Below, piece after piece: positions 36,326-45,421 of a stretch of DNA of 64,000 nucleotides. Numbering within the stretch: the first letter of the stretch is position 1; each line of letters begins with the position of its first letter. The stretch is from Cytophagaceae bacterium (GTDB lineage: Bacteria; Bacteroidota; Bacteroidia; Cytophagales; JAIYAX01), in contig JAIYAX010000001.1 of assembly GCA_027488815.1 (NCBI GenBank), positions 62,001 through 126,000 on the forward strand, in the 5' to 3' direction. The notes beneath the pieces are model-generated. The model was not told where the DNA came from. It saw nothing but the letters and a program-made list of their open reading frames with translations, and searched no databases. The position numbers and the translations under genes are program-made.

Positions 36326-37654
36326 TTACTCCTTTACGATCCTACCAGTGTAGACACGGTCTGATCCTTGGATTGTGATCATGTACATTCCTGTACTAAG
36401 GTCTGAAATATCGATTTGTACCTCATCAGCCTCTTGTACTGTGGCTGATTTCTGAATGATGGACTTTCCGGTCATATCAGAGAGGGTAAGTTGGTATGGC
36501 TCTTTGCTTCCTGCAAGTCCATTGATACGGCACAGGCCTTGTGTGGGGTTCGGATATACCTTGATCTGTTCTGATCTAGTTGCTACTAAAGAAGGTAAAC
36601 CCAAGATCTGATTTGACCTAAGTAAAATGCCGCCTTCTGAAGCAAACCATACAATGCCATTTGGTGATATTGTTACATCGTTAATGTCTACCAATGGATT
36701 GGGTGAAGGGTTAGCTAGTGAGTCCCAGGTTTGTCCGGAGTTGGAAGTATAAAGAATTTTGCCGCCTCTTGATGATATAACACCTTCTGAACCTCTGAAG
36801 GCAATGTTTGTTAACCTAGGATTGTCTGTTCCTCCACGAAATAAAGGAGAGTTAACTTGTTGCCACCTTGCCATAACCAAAAGTGAGTCTCTTTCGAACA
36901 AATTGGAACCTGTATAGCGTAGTATGGTTCCGCCCTGAGTACTACCACCTGGAGAACCTACAGTGAACAAAGTATTGTTGTGAATTCTGAGATTGGTGAG
37001 CCTTGGATTGGAAGGTGAATACCGCTCTGCATCCCAGTTTCCTGCTGAACTATCTGTGGCGAAAATCCTTCCAGACTGTGCCACAGCTAATCCTACCGAA
37101 TCATTTATGAACATGATATCAAATAGGTTCTCAGTAGGACGGTTATCAGCATTCTGAAAAGTCCAGGTTGCACCTCCATTGGTGGTTTTTTGTAAAATAC
37201 CAGACTGTCCACACACATATCCTGTAGTACTGCTCGTAAAGAAAAGCCCATAGAGCTCAAACGAAGCAGGAAATGCTGTACTCGGGTAATATGTCGTATC
37301 CAAAGTTTGCTGTGTCCAGGTGTTTCCGGCATTGGTCGTTTTATAGATTCTACCATTAAACGTACCTGCTGATCCACCTGTAGCATAACCTGTCACAGAG
37401 TCTGTAAAAAACAAGTCTCTGACTGCCATTCCATAACCAATATTCAAGGAATCCCAAGTGACTCCACTGTTGTTGGAACGGTAAACTGTACCACTGTTGC
37501 TGCCAATAAACATACGCTGTGGAGTTGCAAATACTACTTTCCTCATCGGATTGGCAGTATTAAGATTTACCACCGAAAAGGTTGGTTGTGCAAAGGCTGC
37601 AGATTGTATCACCAGAAGTAAGCCTCCGGTGAGGTATTGTAAAGATTTTCTCAT
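36326..37654 (-). CDS. YCF48/BNR-repeat protein with type A T9SS sorting domain
   Basis: 442 residues. Signal peptide, then a beta-propeller with Asp-box-like repeats (SNNSGVTWDS, TTNAGNTWTQ, TTNGGATWTF, TSNSGQTWDS) across residues 60-340, and a C-terminal T9SS type A domain (about 370-442, starting IKVYPNPTQGLCRI and ending YTGRIVKE). It would be secreted and attached at the cell surface. It is the third gene of the GH2-GH28 operon (47-bp gap) and ends at a strong terminator. No sialidase-type catalytic set is visible, so it may be a surface scaffold or binding protein for the pectin locus. Confidence 0.9.
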   Translation of the reverse strand: MRKSLQYLTGGLLLVIQSAAFAQPTFSVVNLNTANPMRKVVFATPQRMFIGSNSGTVYRSNNSGVTWDSLNIGYGMAVRDLFFTDSVTGYATGGSAGTFNGRIYKTTNAGNTWTQQTLDTTYYPSTAFPASFELYGLFFTSSTTGYVCGQSGILQKTTNGGATWTFQNADNRPTENLFDIMFINDSVGLAVAQSGRIFATDSSAGNWDAERYSPSNPRLTNLRIHNNTLFTVGSPGGSTQGGTILRYTGSNLFERDSLLVMARWQQVNSPLFRGGTDNPRLTNIAFRGSEGVISSRGGKILYTSNSGQTWDSLANPSPNPLVDINDVTISPNGIVWFASEGGILLRSNQILGLPSLVATRSEQIKVYPNPTQGLCRINGLAGSKEPYQLTLSDMTGKSIIQKSATVQEADEVQIDISDLSTGMYMITIQGSDRVYTGRIVKE

Positions 37655-37701
37655 GGATAAAGGGTTTAAGTCCTTGTCTATTGCTTAGGACGAAGAAGCT
37701 A

Positions 37702-39132
37702 TTATCTACCCTTACATGCCGGCCAAAGCTTAGCGTCAAGTAACTTCCCTTGACCATATAGCTTCTTTATCGATCGAAAACTGGTTTGAAAGTAGACAAT
37801 AGGTTTACGTTGCTCCATGACTTTGCCTGTTGTGCTAAAGCGGCAATTTCGAAGACTTAACTGATCGACTTTATGAACATACAAGCCAAAAGCTGGCAGT
37901 GATCCATGCATTTTCCCTTCTGGATAAGCCGTCGACTTTTCTTCCTCTATGCACTCAACTGCTGCGCTCCCTGGGCGTATTTCTTGCTCAAAGTGATTGA
38001 TCTCAATGTCATTGATGCGCCCTTGCTCTGTTGCCATGATGTAGCTTCCCAGACTATCATATGAAACCGCTTTTATCCGTTTTAATCGTATCTGCTCGAT
38101 GCTACCTTGCTGTGGTGAGGGTTGAGATGCACTATAAGGTCTCGCCCTATTTCCCAGGCGGACAGACAATGGAGATCGAGGCCCTTTGATATTGAAATCA
38201 TGCAGTCTGATATCACGCATTATTCCTCCATCTACAATTTGTAAAGCAATACCTCCATCTCCATTACGACTTCCAAAATGAGGTATCGTATCTCTTGAAG
38301 GTTTGATTTCAACTTTTCGCACGTTGAAATTCAAAAAACCGCCGGTGCTCTCTGTCCCAAGTTTAAATGCATTGCAATGGCTGCTTAAAGTAACACGACG
38401 CACTCTGATATGCTTACATGGAGATGGGGAAAGGCTTTTGAAGCACAGAGCATCATCATCGCTGTCAATTTCCACATCACGGATGAGTACATCTTCACAA
38501 CCATCTACATCCAGTCCATCGTTGTTCTGATTGGCGTGGTTATACACATGAATGCCTTCTATTCGCAAACGACTGCAAGCCATGTAATGCTGCATCCAAT
38601 AGGCAGAGTTACGTAACCTGATGTCTTTGACAGTTACCTGCTTGCATTCCACAAGAAATAACACATACGGCCTGTTGAAATATCGATCCGGTTTTTGATC
38701 AGTTGAAGGCCAGAAAAAGTGTCCTCTTCCATCAATAGTTCCTAAACCGGTTATTGAAATGTTGCTCTGTTTCTGTGCGAAAATCAATGCTTTGTTCTTC
38801 CACTCTTTCCCATAAAAATCTCTGGTGATTTGTTGTGGTGGATAATCGTCAAGTGAACTGCTCCCTAAAAGCAAAGCTCCTTTTTCTAGATGCAGTTCTA
38901 CGCCTGATTTAAGTATCAAAGTACCCGTAACAAAGGTGCCTTGGGGTACAAGTACACGGCCACCGTTCTTTGAAGCTTCATCTATGGCTTGTTGAATGAA
39001 CCGTGTATTTACCGTAAAACTATCTGCTACAGCTCCATAGTTTCGAATGTCGTAAACCTTGCCTTTCTGTGCTAAAACATGAGGCAAAGACATGGTCATC
39101 AGCAGCCCTACCAGTATGAAAAGACATCTCAT
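37702..39132 (-). CDS. GH28-family glycoside hydrolase (rhamnogalacturonase-like)
   Basis: 476 residues with a signal peptide (LFILVGLLMTMSLPHVLAQ). A GH28 beta-helix enzyme: KVYDIRNYGAVADSFTVNTRFIQQAID is the family N-terminus, and the active-site motifs read NNDGLDVDGC and SDDDALCFKS, with SSHCNAFKLGTES as the His motif. This set differs from plain polygalacturonase (NTDG, GDD, GHG, RIK) and resembles enzymes acting on branched pectin such as rhamnogalacturonan. RIK is not evident. It starts directly after the stop of the GH2 gene with zero gap, so the two are coupled and probably act on the same polymer. Confidence 0.9.
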   Translation of the reverse strand: MRCLFILVGLLMTMSLPHVLAQKGKVYDIRNYGAVADSFTVNTRFIQQAIDEASKNGGRVLVPQGTFVTGTLILKSGVELHLEKGALLLGSSSLDDYPPQQITRDFYGKEWKNKALIFAQKQSNISITGLGTIDGRGHFFWPSTDQKPDRYFNRPYVLFLVECKQVTVKDIRLRNSAYWMQHYMACSRLRIEGIHVYNHANQNNDGLDVDGCEDVLIRDVEIDSDDDALCFKSLSPSPCKHIRVRRVTLSSHCNAFKLGTESTGGFLNFNVRKVEIKPSRDTIPHFGSRNGDGGIALQIVDGGIMRDIRLHDFNIKGPRSPLSVRLGNRARPYSASQPSPQQGSIEQIRLKRIKAVSYDSLGSYIMATEQGRINDIEINHFEQEIRPGSAAVECIEEEKSTAYPEGKMHGSLPAFGLYVHKVDQLSLRNCRFSTTGKVMEQRKPIVYFQTSFRSIKKLYGQGKLLDAKLWPACKGR

Positions 39133-41808
39133 CTAGTCACTGTCGCTTCCTTGCAAAGCCTTTTTACGTTCATCTTCAGTTTCGGTGCGGGAATATGTAA
39201 AGAGTATTCTTTGGTCTTTTACTACCTCACCGATTTCGCTCAGCCCTACTGCTTGTAGGTTATGGCGGCCGGGTGATAAAACGACCTGCCACAAATGGCT
39301 GCTTCCATGTTTTTGAGCTGTTCCCTGTAATGTGCCATCTACATAAAGCTTTACTTCCTTGCAATTAGAGAACACTTCAATTGGTACAGGCTCATGGTTG
39401 AATATTGCCAAAGAAGGCTGAGTATTGGGATAGAGGTACACCATTGGTTTGTTGCTCCAATGGCTTTGATAAAAGTAATATAGGCTCTTTGGTTTTCTGT
39501 CGTAGGTCATCGTACCTTTTTGATTGATATGAGGCACATTCCCAATTTTAGCCCAGGAGGCAAAATCAAACATATTCCACAGATAACCTCCTGCTACCCA
39601 AGGAAGACTGTCGATTACTTGCCAATAGTACTTATGAAACAATATCTGGTAAGATTCACTATGATCAAATCGACGGGGGTAGCGCACATGATACCCATAC
39701 TTACCTTCTGCCCCGTACTCACTAACGACCAGCTTCCATTCAGGATGTTGGGCCTTATCTAGCAAGAGAGCATCCAGTATTTTGGTGTAGGAAGTGGAGT
39801 GAAGGTACTTTGCTCCTCCTGAATACCAACCGAAATATCTGTTTCTACCATGAACATCAGTTAACTGCATAATTCTGTCGTCTGCAAGTTCATTCTGTGC
39901 TTGTATCGTAGGCCTTGTTGGATCCATTGCCTTGCATACTGCCGCTACTTTTCGGGTGCATTCCAGTGCATAGGCTACTTCTTCAGGAGTAAAGTAATCT
40001 CTGTAGTATTCATTGCCTACTCCCCAAACCATCACAGAGGGATGTGAACGGTCCCGGAGGATCAACTCTTCCATCGTTTTAGCTGCCTGCCGGGCAAAAG
40101 AAGTATCACCTACTGAATTTACCACAGGGATTTCGGCCCACACCAATAAGCCAAGACTATCACAAAGGTGCATTACATACGAATGGTGCGGATAGTGAGA
40201 AAGACGAACACTGTTTGCCCCCATGGCTTTTATGAGTAAAAAATCACTTCGCTTGGTGCTGCTATCTACCGCCCAGCTTTTGTTCAGAAAGTCCTGATGC
40301 ACATTCACCCCCTTGAGCTTCAGTCGCCTGCCATTGAGCATAAAGCCACTATCAGTGCTGAATTGATACCAACGAAAACCAAGAGGAACCTCATATTGAT
40401 CAATTGCTTTGCCGGATGTAGGGTATAAAGTGGCTTGTATGCGATAGAGGTGTGGGTGATCTACGTCCCAAAGCCAGGGGTTAGCCAGTGAAAGCACAGG
40501 CGTTTCAAACAACTCTTTCGATTGAGCAGGTAGTGACACTGTTTGCAAATGACTTTGGGCAATTTCGCCAAGTGGATTAATCAGATTGACCACTAGCCTA
40601 CCATTTATCGGCTCATTGTGCATGTTCTTAAGGGTAACAAAACCCTTCCATGTCGCTGTATCTGCCCTTACTGATGGACTGCGCCAATACAGGTCTTTCA
40701 CAAAACCTGGATCATGCATGCTTAAATACACCTCCCTGTAGAGCCCACCCGGAAAGTTGTAGTCAGCCGTATGTGGGGGTATGTCCTTATGGTATCGGTT
40801 ATCCACTTTAACGGTCAGACTGTTGGTCTTGCCCCATTGAACTATGGAACTGATACCAAAATGAAAAGGTGTATAACCCCCTACATGTTTACCCAGGTAC
40901 TTACCGTTCAGCCAAACCTCTGCAATACTGTTGGCCGCACCAAACTCCAACTTCAAATGCCTTGATTTCCACTCTGGCGATGCTACAAATGTTGTACGGT
41001 ACCAACCTTCTCCCCGATGGTAGAGTGGACGGTTATCAAGGGAGTCGATGTAATTTCGATAATCAAACTGATCTGTAATATTCCAGGTATGAGGAATCTC
41101 AATCTGATCCCATTCGGTATCAGAAAAAGCCACTTTCTCTGCCCCGGGCTGCTTTCCTAAAGCAAATTTCCAATTCTTCAAGGGAATGCTTTGTCTGGCA
41201 GTAGGTTCGGAAAGCCAGGTGACTTCTGTATGCTCTTTTGCAGGTAAAACAAGATGTACAAAGCGGGCCTCATTTGCTTTAAGAGGATAAGATAAAACCC
41301 GATCAACCCCACCCATAAGATCAGCTGGTATCTTGACTTGGGCTGTAAGGGCTACAGGGGAATAGAGAAAAACAAAAAACTCATGCTCTACCATAAATTT
41401 TCTCACCAAAGCCACATGGTACACATTGGAAGCGACCTGCTTGGTAATATCCTGATCCAGCCCACGCTTACGGCCTGATGTTTTCATAGAGACCATCGTA
41501 CCTACCCAGCTATCGTAGAAAAAGAAATTAGCTTTCTGATTGCCAAACGGATAATTCCAGACCGCCATAAAGTTCTCATGGGCTTTTAGTTGAGGTCTAA
41601 AGGAGATTTCCTCATTCTTAATCTCCAGACCTGCAAGGCGCATATCGGTAATGCTTCGACTGAAATGCCCCTTACCAGCACTTACCATAAGCAGGGTATC
41701 ACCTGCAAGGCCACCTGCTTGTAAGAGGGACTGAGCATGCAATTCAGCCACATGAAACATGATGCAAATACAAGTGGCAATAACGTAAAGCGATTTTTGA
41801 ATCATCAC
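39133..41808 (-). CDS. GH2-family glycoside hydrolase, probable beta-galactosidase
   Basis: 891 residues with a signal peptide. Residues 22-205 form a beta-rich N-terminal extension of unclear family; then the GH2 sugar-binding (PLKNWKFALGKQ, HRGEGWYRTTF, HVGGYTPFHF), immunoglobulin-like and TIM-barrel domains follow. The acid/base is Glu600 (WGVGNEYYRD) and the nucleophile Glu697 (VVSEYGAEG), both present. The family hydrolyses beta-galactosides and beta-glucuronides. Next to GH28 enzymes, trimming of galactan or arabinogalactan side chains of pectin is a reasonable guess. First gene of the leftward operon; its promoter must lie in 41809-42047, in which nothing else was identified. Confidence 0.92.
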   Translation of the reverse strand: MMIQKSLYVIATCICIMFHVAELHAQSLLQAGGLAGDTLLMVSAGKGHFSRSITDMRLAGLEIKNEEISFRPQLKAHENFMAVWNYPFGNQKANFFFYDSWVGTMVSMKTSGRKRGLDQDITKQVASNVYHVALVRKFMVEHEFFVFLYSPVALTAQVKIPADLMGGVDRVLSYPLKANEARFVHLVLPAKEHTEVTWLSEPTARQSIPLKNWKFALGKQPGAEKVAFSDTEWDQIEIPHTWNITDQFDYRNYIDSLDNRPLYHRGEGWYRTTFVASPEWKSRHLKLEFGAANSIAEVWLNGKYLGKHVGGYTPFHFGISSIVQWGKTNSLTVKVDNRYHKDIPPHTADYNFPGGLYREVYLSMHDPGFVKDLYWRSPSVRADTATWKGFVTLKNMHNEPINGRLVVNLINPLGEIAQSHLQTVSLPAQSKELFETPVLSLANPWLWDVDHPHLYRIQATLYPTSGKAIDQYEVPLGFRWYQFSTDSGFMLNGRRLKLKGVNVHQDFLNKSWAVDSSTKRSDFLLIKAMGANSVRLSHYPHHSYVMHLCDSLGLLVWAEIPVVNSVGDTSFARQAAKTMEELILRDRSHPSVMVWGVGNEYYRDYFTPEEVAYALECTRKVAAVCKAMDPTRPTIQAQNELADDRIMQLTDVHGRNRYFGWYSGGAKYLHSTSYTKILDALLLDKAQHPEWKLVVSEYGAEGKYGYHVRYPRRFDHSESYQILFHKYYWQVIDSLPWVAGGYLWNMFDFASWAKIGNVPHINQKGTMTYDRKPKSLYYFYQSHWSNKPMVYLYPNTQPSLAIFNHEPVPIEVFSNCKEVKLYVDGTLQGTAQKHGSSHLWQVVLSPGRHNLQAVGLSEIGEVVKDQRILFTYSRTETEDERKKALQGSDSD

Positions 41809-42047
41809 TTTACAGGACGAATGAAGTCGTGTTTACCCTTACCAACTGATTAAAACAATGCATCTATTAGGTTCAAATGATCGTACTCTTTATGAAAGCG
41901 ATCAACAATTTTTCATGTAGTGCCTGGTCTTATACACAACCCATCAAATCCTTCCTGACCATGCGGCTCTATGTTAAACAGCAAAGCAATACCATCCTGG
42001 AGAACAACACTCTGGCTGCCTTAATACCCTCTAAAGTAATCCTAACA

Positions 42048-42419
42048 CTAGACCTTCAACAGGTGCATACGATAGTTAATCATCCTAACGATCAGGTCTT
42101 TGGGCAAGGGTAAGTCCAATGGAAACTGAACAGAGCCCTTTCCTCTTTTAAAACCGCTCAATTCTCTTTCAAAGTGCGCAATGGTAGTTGGATGCGGATA
42201 AAGCCCTACATGTTGTTTATACCCGGCGATCATGATTTGCTGTTCTCGCTTTCCACCTTTGACTAAGGTATAGGCAGGGATATTGTAATTCAGGAGCTCT
42301 TCTGCATCCGGAGCAGCCTCCAATATGTATTCCCGTAATTCAAGCAAGGCATTCTTGACTTTTTCAGGTTGAGCATTAAAGTAGTCTGATATGGTGTTGG
42401 CTACTATGGTCATTTCCAT
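42048..42419 (-). CDS. DUF1801 (YdhG-like) protein, copy 2
   Basis: 123 residues, almost identical to the protein at 9573-9941 (same strand): SDYFNAQPEKVKNALLELREYI, LNYNIPAYTLVKGGKREQQ, KQHVGLYPHP and KRGKGSVQFPLDLPLPKD. Only the N- and C-terminal ends and a few internal residues differ. The start at MEMTIVANTI is ATG, with a second ATG two codons on. It lies between the GH2 operon and the AT-rich accessory region. The pair could have arisen by duplication around the island, or be kept alike by gene conversion. Confidence 0.9.
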   Translation of the reverse strand: MEMTIVANTISDYFNAQPEKVKNALLELREYILEAAPDAEELLNYNIPAYTLVKGGKREQQIMIAGYKQHVGLYPHPTTIAHFERELSGFKRGKGSVQFPLDLPLPKDLIVRMINYRMHLLKV

Positions 42420-42464
42420 TATTACATTTTGGTATGAGAGGTAAGCGTAGAGCAGAAGAGATTA

Positions 42465-43022
42465 TCAATTACTTAAATTAATATGAATGGTATCATTTTT
42501 AAAAAGCTTTTGGTCTCTTAAAATATCTGAAGTTGTAAATTCTACCCTAGATTTCAGAAATCTGTTTAGCCCTTTTAAATTCAATCGATTATTATATTTA
42601 AGTTCTATGTTTAATTTAAATACTGGAGGAATTTTCTTTGAAAAATAGTTTCCAATGAAATATACTTTGGGCTCACTAATTTCTATATGGTTAAACAAAG
42701 TTGTATCCCTAACAATTATGGTAGAATAGCCTGTTATGAATTCCAACGATAAAACCCTGTATCGTCCTAATGGCACATTTTCAATTACAATAAATGAATG
42801 AAAACCATTTCTAACTATACTTGAATAGGTGCTGAGCGTACTCTGATTCATTATTGTCAATGCTCCTCCAAAACCAAACATACCAAACGAAGCATACTTA
42901 GAGCAAACTACTACAGTAGCCTGGCTCTGCTGAGCGCTTATTTCAAAATAAGTCAATAATAAAACGAAATACATCAATACAGTTAGATTCGGCTTTATTT
43001 TATTAACTAATTGTTCCACCAT
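42465..43022 (-). CDS. Exported hypothetical protein
   Basis: About 185 residues from the ATG at 43022 (MVEQLVNKIKPNLTV); an upstream ATG at 43169 would add 49 residues with no recognisable sense. A signal peptide (LTVLMYFVLLLTYFEISAQ) is followed by a beta-rich domain (QSQATVVVCSKYASFGMFGFGGALTIMNQST, GFHSFIVIENVPLGRYRVLSLEF), resembling small periplasmic or surface beta-sandwich proteins in which a phrase like LGRYRV makes a carboxypeptidase-D-like strand. Not recognised as a family. AT-rich, as are the genes to its right. Confidence 0.6.
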   Translation of the reverse strand: MVEQLVNKIKPNLTVLMYFVLLLTYFEISAQQSQATVVVCSKYASFGMFGFGGALTIMNQSTLSTYSSIVRNGFHSFIVIENVPLGRYRVLSLEFITGYSTIIVRDTTLFNHIEISEPKVYFIGNYFSKKIPPVFKLNIELKYNNRLNLKGLNRFLKSRVEFTTSDILRDQKLFKNDTIHINLSN

Positions 43023-43210
43023 AATAACGCAACTTGAAGAAACCGAATTATCTGTCCTAGAAAATAACTCATTGCTACAGATGCTCAATGGATTAACGTC
43101 GTTATTTGAGTAAAAATGAGAGGTAGAACACTTTAGTCCTAATACCAAAATGAATCTAGTTGAATTCATTCGTTTAAAGAGATATACACGCTACATATGG
43201 CCTACATCAC

Positions 43211-43459
43211 CTACTCAAGGTTGCGTTTTTTCAATTCCTCCTGCAACGCTTTATATTTCTTTGGCTTTTTTAAGAATACATAAATTAAGTACAAGGGAAT
43301 TAAGGTAAACAAGCCCCAAGCACTGGCAGCTACACTAAAAAGAATTATCCCAACCAAAAACCCAATAAAAAAGGCATCGATTAAGGGGGAAGGCTTGTTA
43401 TTCTTTGCAAATTCGAGCAACTCCTCGTTGCTTAACTGAGCCAGTTCATTCGTGTCCAT
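43211..43459 (-). CDS. Small membrane protein
   Basis: 82 residues. A charged N-terminal helix (MDTNELAQLSNEELLEFAKNN) precedes two membrane helices (IDAFFIGFLVGIILFSVAASAW and LFTLIPLYLIYVFLK) and a basic C-terminal helix (KKPKKYKALQEELKKRNLE). The hairpin of two helices joined by a short loop is common in small Bacteroidota proteins of unknown function. It overlaps nothing and has normal codon structure, so it is likely a real gene. Role unknown; its position beside MazF suggests the accessory nature of the region. Confidence 0.65.
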   Translation of the reverse strand: MDTNELAQLSNEELLEFAKNNKPSPLIDAFFIGFLVGIILFSVAASAWGLFTLIPLYLIYVFLKKPKKYKALQEELKKRNLE

Positions 43460-43627
43460 GTGGTTACACCTGAGCGAGTTTTGACAAATTTAACTAAATT
43501 AAAAATCCAACTTTCTTGATAGCTAACATTATCTGTCGAGAGTGATCGGGTCAATATTTCATTCATAACACCTGGTTGGAAAAACTTGAGCCGAGGGAAA
43601 CATGGACTGTTGATGTAGTTCTCTTTA

Positions 43628-43963
43628 TCAAATGTCCAACACAATTCTAAGATTAGACTTCAACCGAACTTTCTGATCTTTAGTCAGTTGCCCAAGTTTC
43701 TTAACCAATCGTTTATTGTCAATTGCACGAATTTGATCAACGAGTATGTCACTTAGGTGATCAAGTTGTCCAGCCTTTAAGTGAACCCTCAGAAGTTCTA
43801 TTTCCTTGTTTACATTAGTCGTGATTGGGCAAATGATGGTCGATAGATGACTTTCATTCAATAGATCAGTTTGAATGATAACTACAGGCCTTGTTTTCCC
43901 TGGCTCTGTCCCTTTGCGAGGATTTAGGTCTGCCAGCCAAATATCATACTGCTTAATCTTCAT
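43628..43963 (-). CDS. mazF: MazF/PemK-family endoribonuclease toxin
   Basis: 111 residues, the usual MazF size. The fold signature is complete: KQYDIWLADLNPRKGTEPGKTRPVVIIQ at the start (with the Arg of the RNA-cutting site), STIICPITTN, and DILVDQIRAIDNKRLVKKLG at the dimer interface. MazF toxins cut single-stranded mRNA at short motifs. It overlaps the antitoxin gene by 11 bp, so the antitoxin is translated first. Intact. Confidence 0.95.
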   Translation of the reverse strand: MKIKQYDIWLADLNPRKGTEPGKTRPVVIIQTDLLNESHLSTIICPITTNVNKEIELLRVHLKAGQLDHLSDILVDQIRAIDNKRLVKKLGQLTKDQKVRLKSNLRIVLDI

Positions 43964-44183
43964 CCATTAGTTTTTCAAATTCACGCAGAACTTCTCTAGA
44001 GTCAGTCATAGTCAGTTTTGACTCTTTTTCCAACTGCATCTTGAGAAGTTTGCGCTTGTTGTATTGATTGTAAATAGCAACCGCTTCGTTGATATAGCGA
44101 TTTCTGGCCAATTTTAGCTTGGAAGTGAGTTCTTCGGCTTCTTTAAAAATCTCATCGTCAAGTTTTAGGGATAGCGTTTTCAT
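43953..44183 (-). CDS. Antitoxin of the MazF pair, ribbon-helix-helix type
   Basis: 76 residues from the ATG at 44183 (MKTLSLKLDDEIFKEAEELTSKLKLARNRYINEAV), which is a classic ribbon-helix-helix DNA-binding start; a longer frame from 44228 would begin in the promoter and operator and is unlikely. The charged C-terminal tail (KESKLTMTDSREVLREFEKLMDED) would bind and block MazF. An operator-like palindrome overlaps the promoter just upstream, consistent with autorepression of the pair. Confidence 0.9.
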   Translation of the reverse strand: MKTLSLKLDDEIFKEAEELTSKLKLARNRYINEAVAIYNQYNKRKLLKMQLEKESKLTMTDSREVLREFEKLMDED

Positions 44184-44197
44184 GTTGCCTCTTTTTA

Positions 44198-44224
44198 CAA
44201 AAGTATATATATGTAGTATATACT
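44198..44224 (-). promoter_or_regulatory. Promoter and operator of the MazF toxin-antitoxin pair
   Basis: On the minus strand TACTTTTG (44198-44205) matches the -7 box TAnnTTTG, 14 bp before the antitoxin ATG. AGTATATA (44202-44209) and TATATACT (44217-44224) are exact inverted repeats around 7 nt, overlapping that box. This fits binding by the ribbon-helix-helix antitoxin. Confidence 0.7.
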
Positions 44225-44443
44225 GCAAGGTGTTTTAATCCTACCATTTGACATGTGCAATGCTGATCAAGCTCGAGAGTAGGACTTGCGTACCTAAACG
44301 ACTACAATTGGCCTAAGGCTTTTGTTTACGCCATTTATGATCAGAATTTGAAATATCTCGGAGTGTCATAATGAGTAGACTAAAAGAAGAGAATACGATA
44401 GAATAAGCACTTAACTCGAACTAGCATTAGTGCCGAAATATGA

Positions 44444-44466
44444 GGTATGTGCTGCAAGCTTACACC
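44444..44466. repeat. Degenerate 10-3-10 palindrome, same loop as the 48969 copy
   Basis: GGTATGTGCT, GCA, AGCTTACACC: seven of ten arm positions still pair, and the central GCT-GCA-AGC is that of the perfect copy at 48969-48991. It lies in the 260-bp gap between the antitoxin promoter and the FRG-domain gene. I read it as a decayed copy of that repeat. Confidence 0.5.
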
Positions 44467-44488
44467 AATATGGGGACATTATCCAAGG

Positions 44489-45169
44489 TTACTTAAAGTA
44501 ACTTCTGTAACTTAATTTATGAACTTCAAGAATGTCGTGTGATAGGCTATCAAGTCCCGGATAGATGAATGATTTTGAGATTCCCATTCGTCTTAACTTC
44601 CATCGTATGATTTTCTTCACCTCTTTCGAAATGATAAACCTAGTCGATATTTTTGAGTCGTCAGATTTTGTTGGGTTAGACTGAAGGGTAAAAAGACTCT
44701 CTTGATTAACATATCGCTGATGTGATAAGTTGGGAATTATTGGAGAGAACTCAACTTTACTGAATATGTCATCGAACTTTGAAGGGTTTCGCAACCCGGA
44801 AAATAAAAAGGACATGTAAACAGAGCAGTCAGTATCTTTTTCATTCTCCACCGCAAAGAACAATGCTACTAGTGGATTAAAAGACCAGTCCAATAAACGA
44901 GTTGGTAATCCATGATGTTGAGCCAATATCATCCAATCCAAGTCATTAGAAGGAGAACTCTGCAGATAAATTGGTGCCTTTCTGATAAAGTCAAAAAGTA
45001 GATGTTTCTCAAATTCAATTTGTGTCTGATCATCTTTAATTCCAAATCTGCCAGCAGACGGTATTAAGTCGTACTTAATATCACTAACCCCACGATAAAA
45101 GAAAACGTCTGAGAAACCAGTGATTTCCGTTATGAATTGCTCTAGGGACAAAATATTAACGTCTTTCAT
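44489..45169 (-). CDS. FRG-domain protein
   Basis: 226 residues. FYRG at 24-27 and AQHHGLPTRLLDWSFNPLVALFFAV (about 90-115) are the two hallmarks of the FRG domain (PF08867), named after this FxRG sequence. The C-terminal part (KEVKKIIRWKLRRMGISKSFIYPGLDSLSHDI) is also typical. The domain is found in phage-linked and accessory genes; its activity is not established, though an ADP-ribosyl-related or nucleic-acid role has been proposed for relatives. Lone gene, AT-rich, between the toxin pair and a HEPN-motif protein. A 252-bp gap upstream shows no gene. Confidence 0.85.
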   Translation of the reverse strand: MKDVNILSLEQFITEITGFSDVFFYRGVSDIKYDLIPSAGRFGIKDDQTQIEFEKHLLFDFIRKAPIYLQSSPSNDLDWMILAQHHGLPTRLLDWSFNPLVALFFAVENEKDTDCSVYMSFLFSGLRNPSKFDDIFSKVEFSPIIPNLSHQRYVNQESLFTLQSNPTKSDDSKISTRFIISKEVKKIIRWKLRRMGISKSFIYPGLDSLSHDILEVHKLSYRSYFK

Positions 45170-45421
45170 TTTTTTAATCTTAGTCTCAAGACAGCTGACA
45201 CTATACTAATTTCGTCGTCACTATACAGAGCCAATCCAATTGCTTATAATGGTTTGAAGAATAGCGATTAGCGTGGTTTTTATTACAAATATTGATTCGG
45301 CGAAATGAGCTTTCGGCCACCACAAAACTGCCTTCGGAGAACATCACCACGCCTATCGTAAATGTGTTTTTAGCGGTTCTTTCTTTCTTCTCTCCCAAGT
45401 AATGTAGATAATGTTCCATAG

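Noticed and set aside
41877-42113. Rightward open frame between GH2 and DUF1801 genes
   Set aside because: Overlaps the DUF1801 gene and must contain the promoter of the leftward GH2 operon; no protein features.
43432-43644. Open frame of 70 residues overlapping mazF and the small membrane protein gene
   Set aside because: Overlaps real genes at both ends and shows no protein-like pattern.
45201-45419. Open frame of 72 residues between the FRG and HEPN-ribbon genes
   Set aside because: No recognisable fold; odd composition; fits chance in AT-rich DNA.
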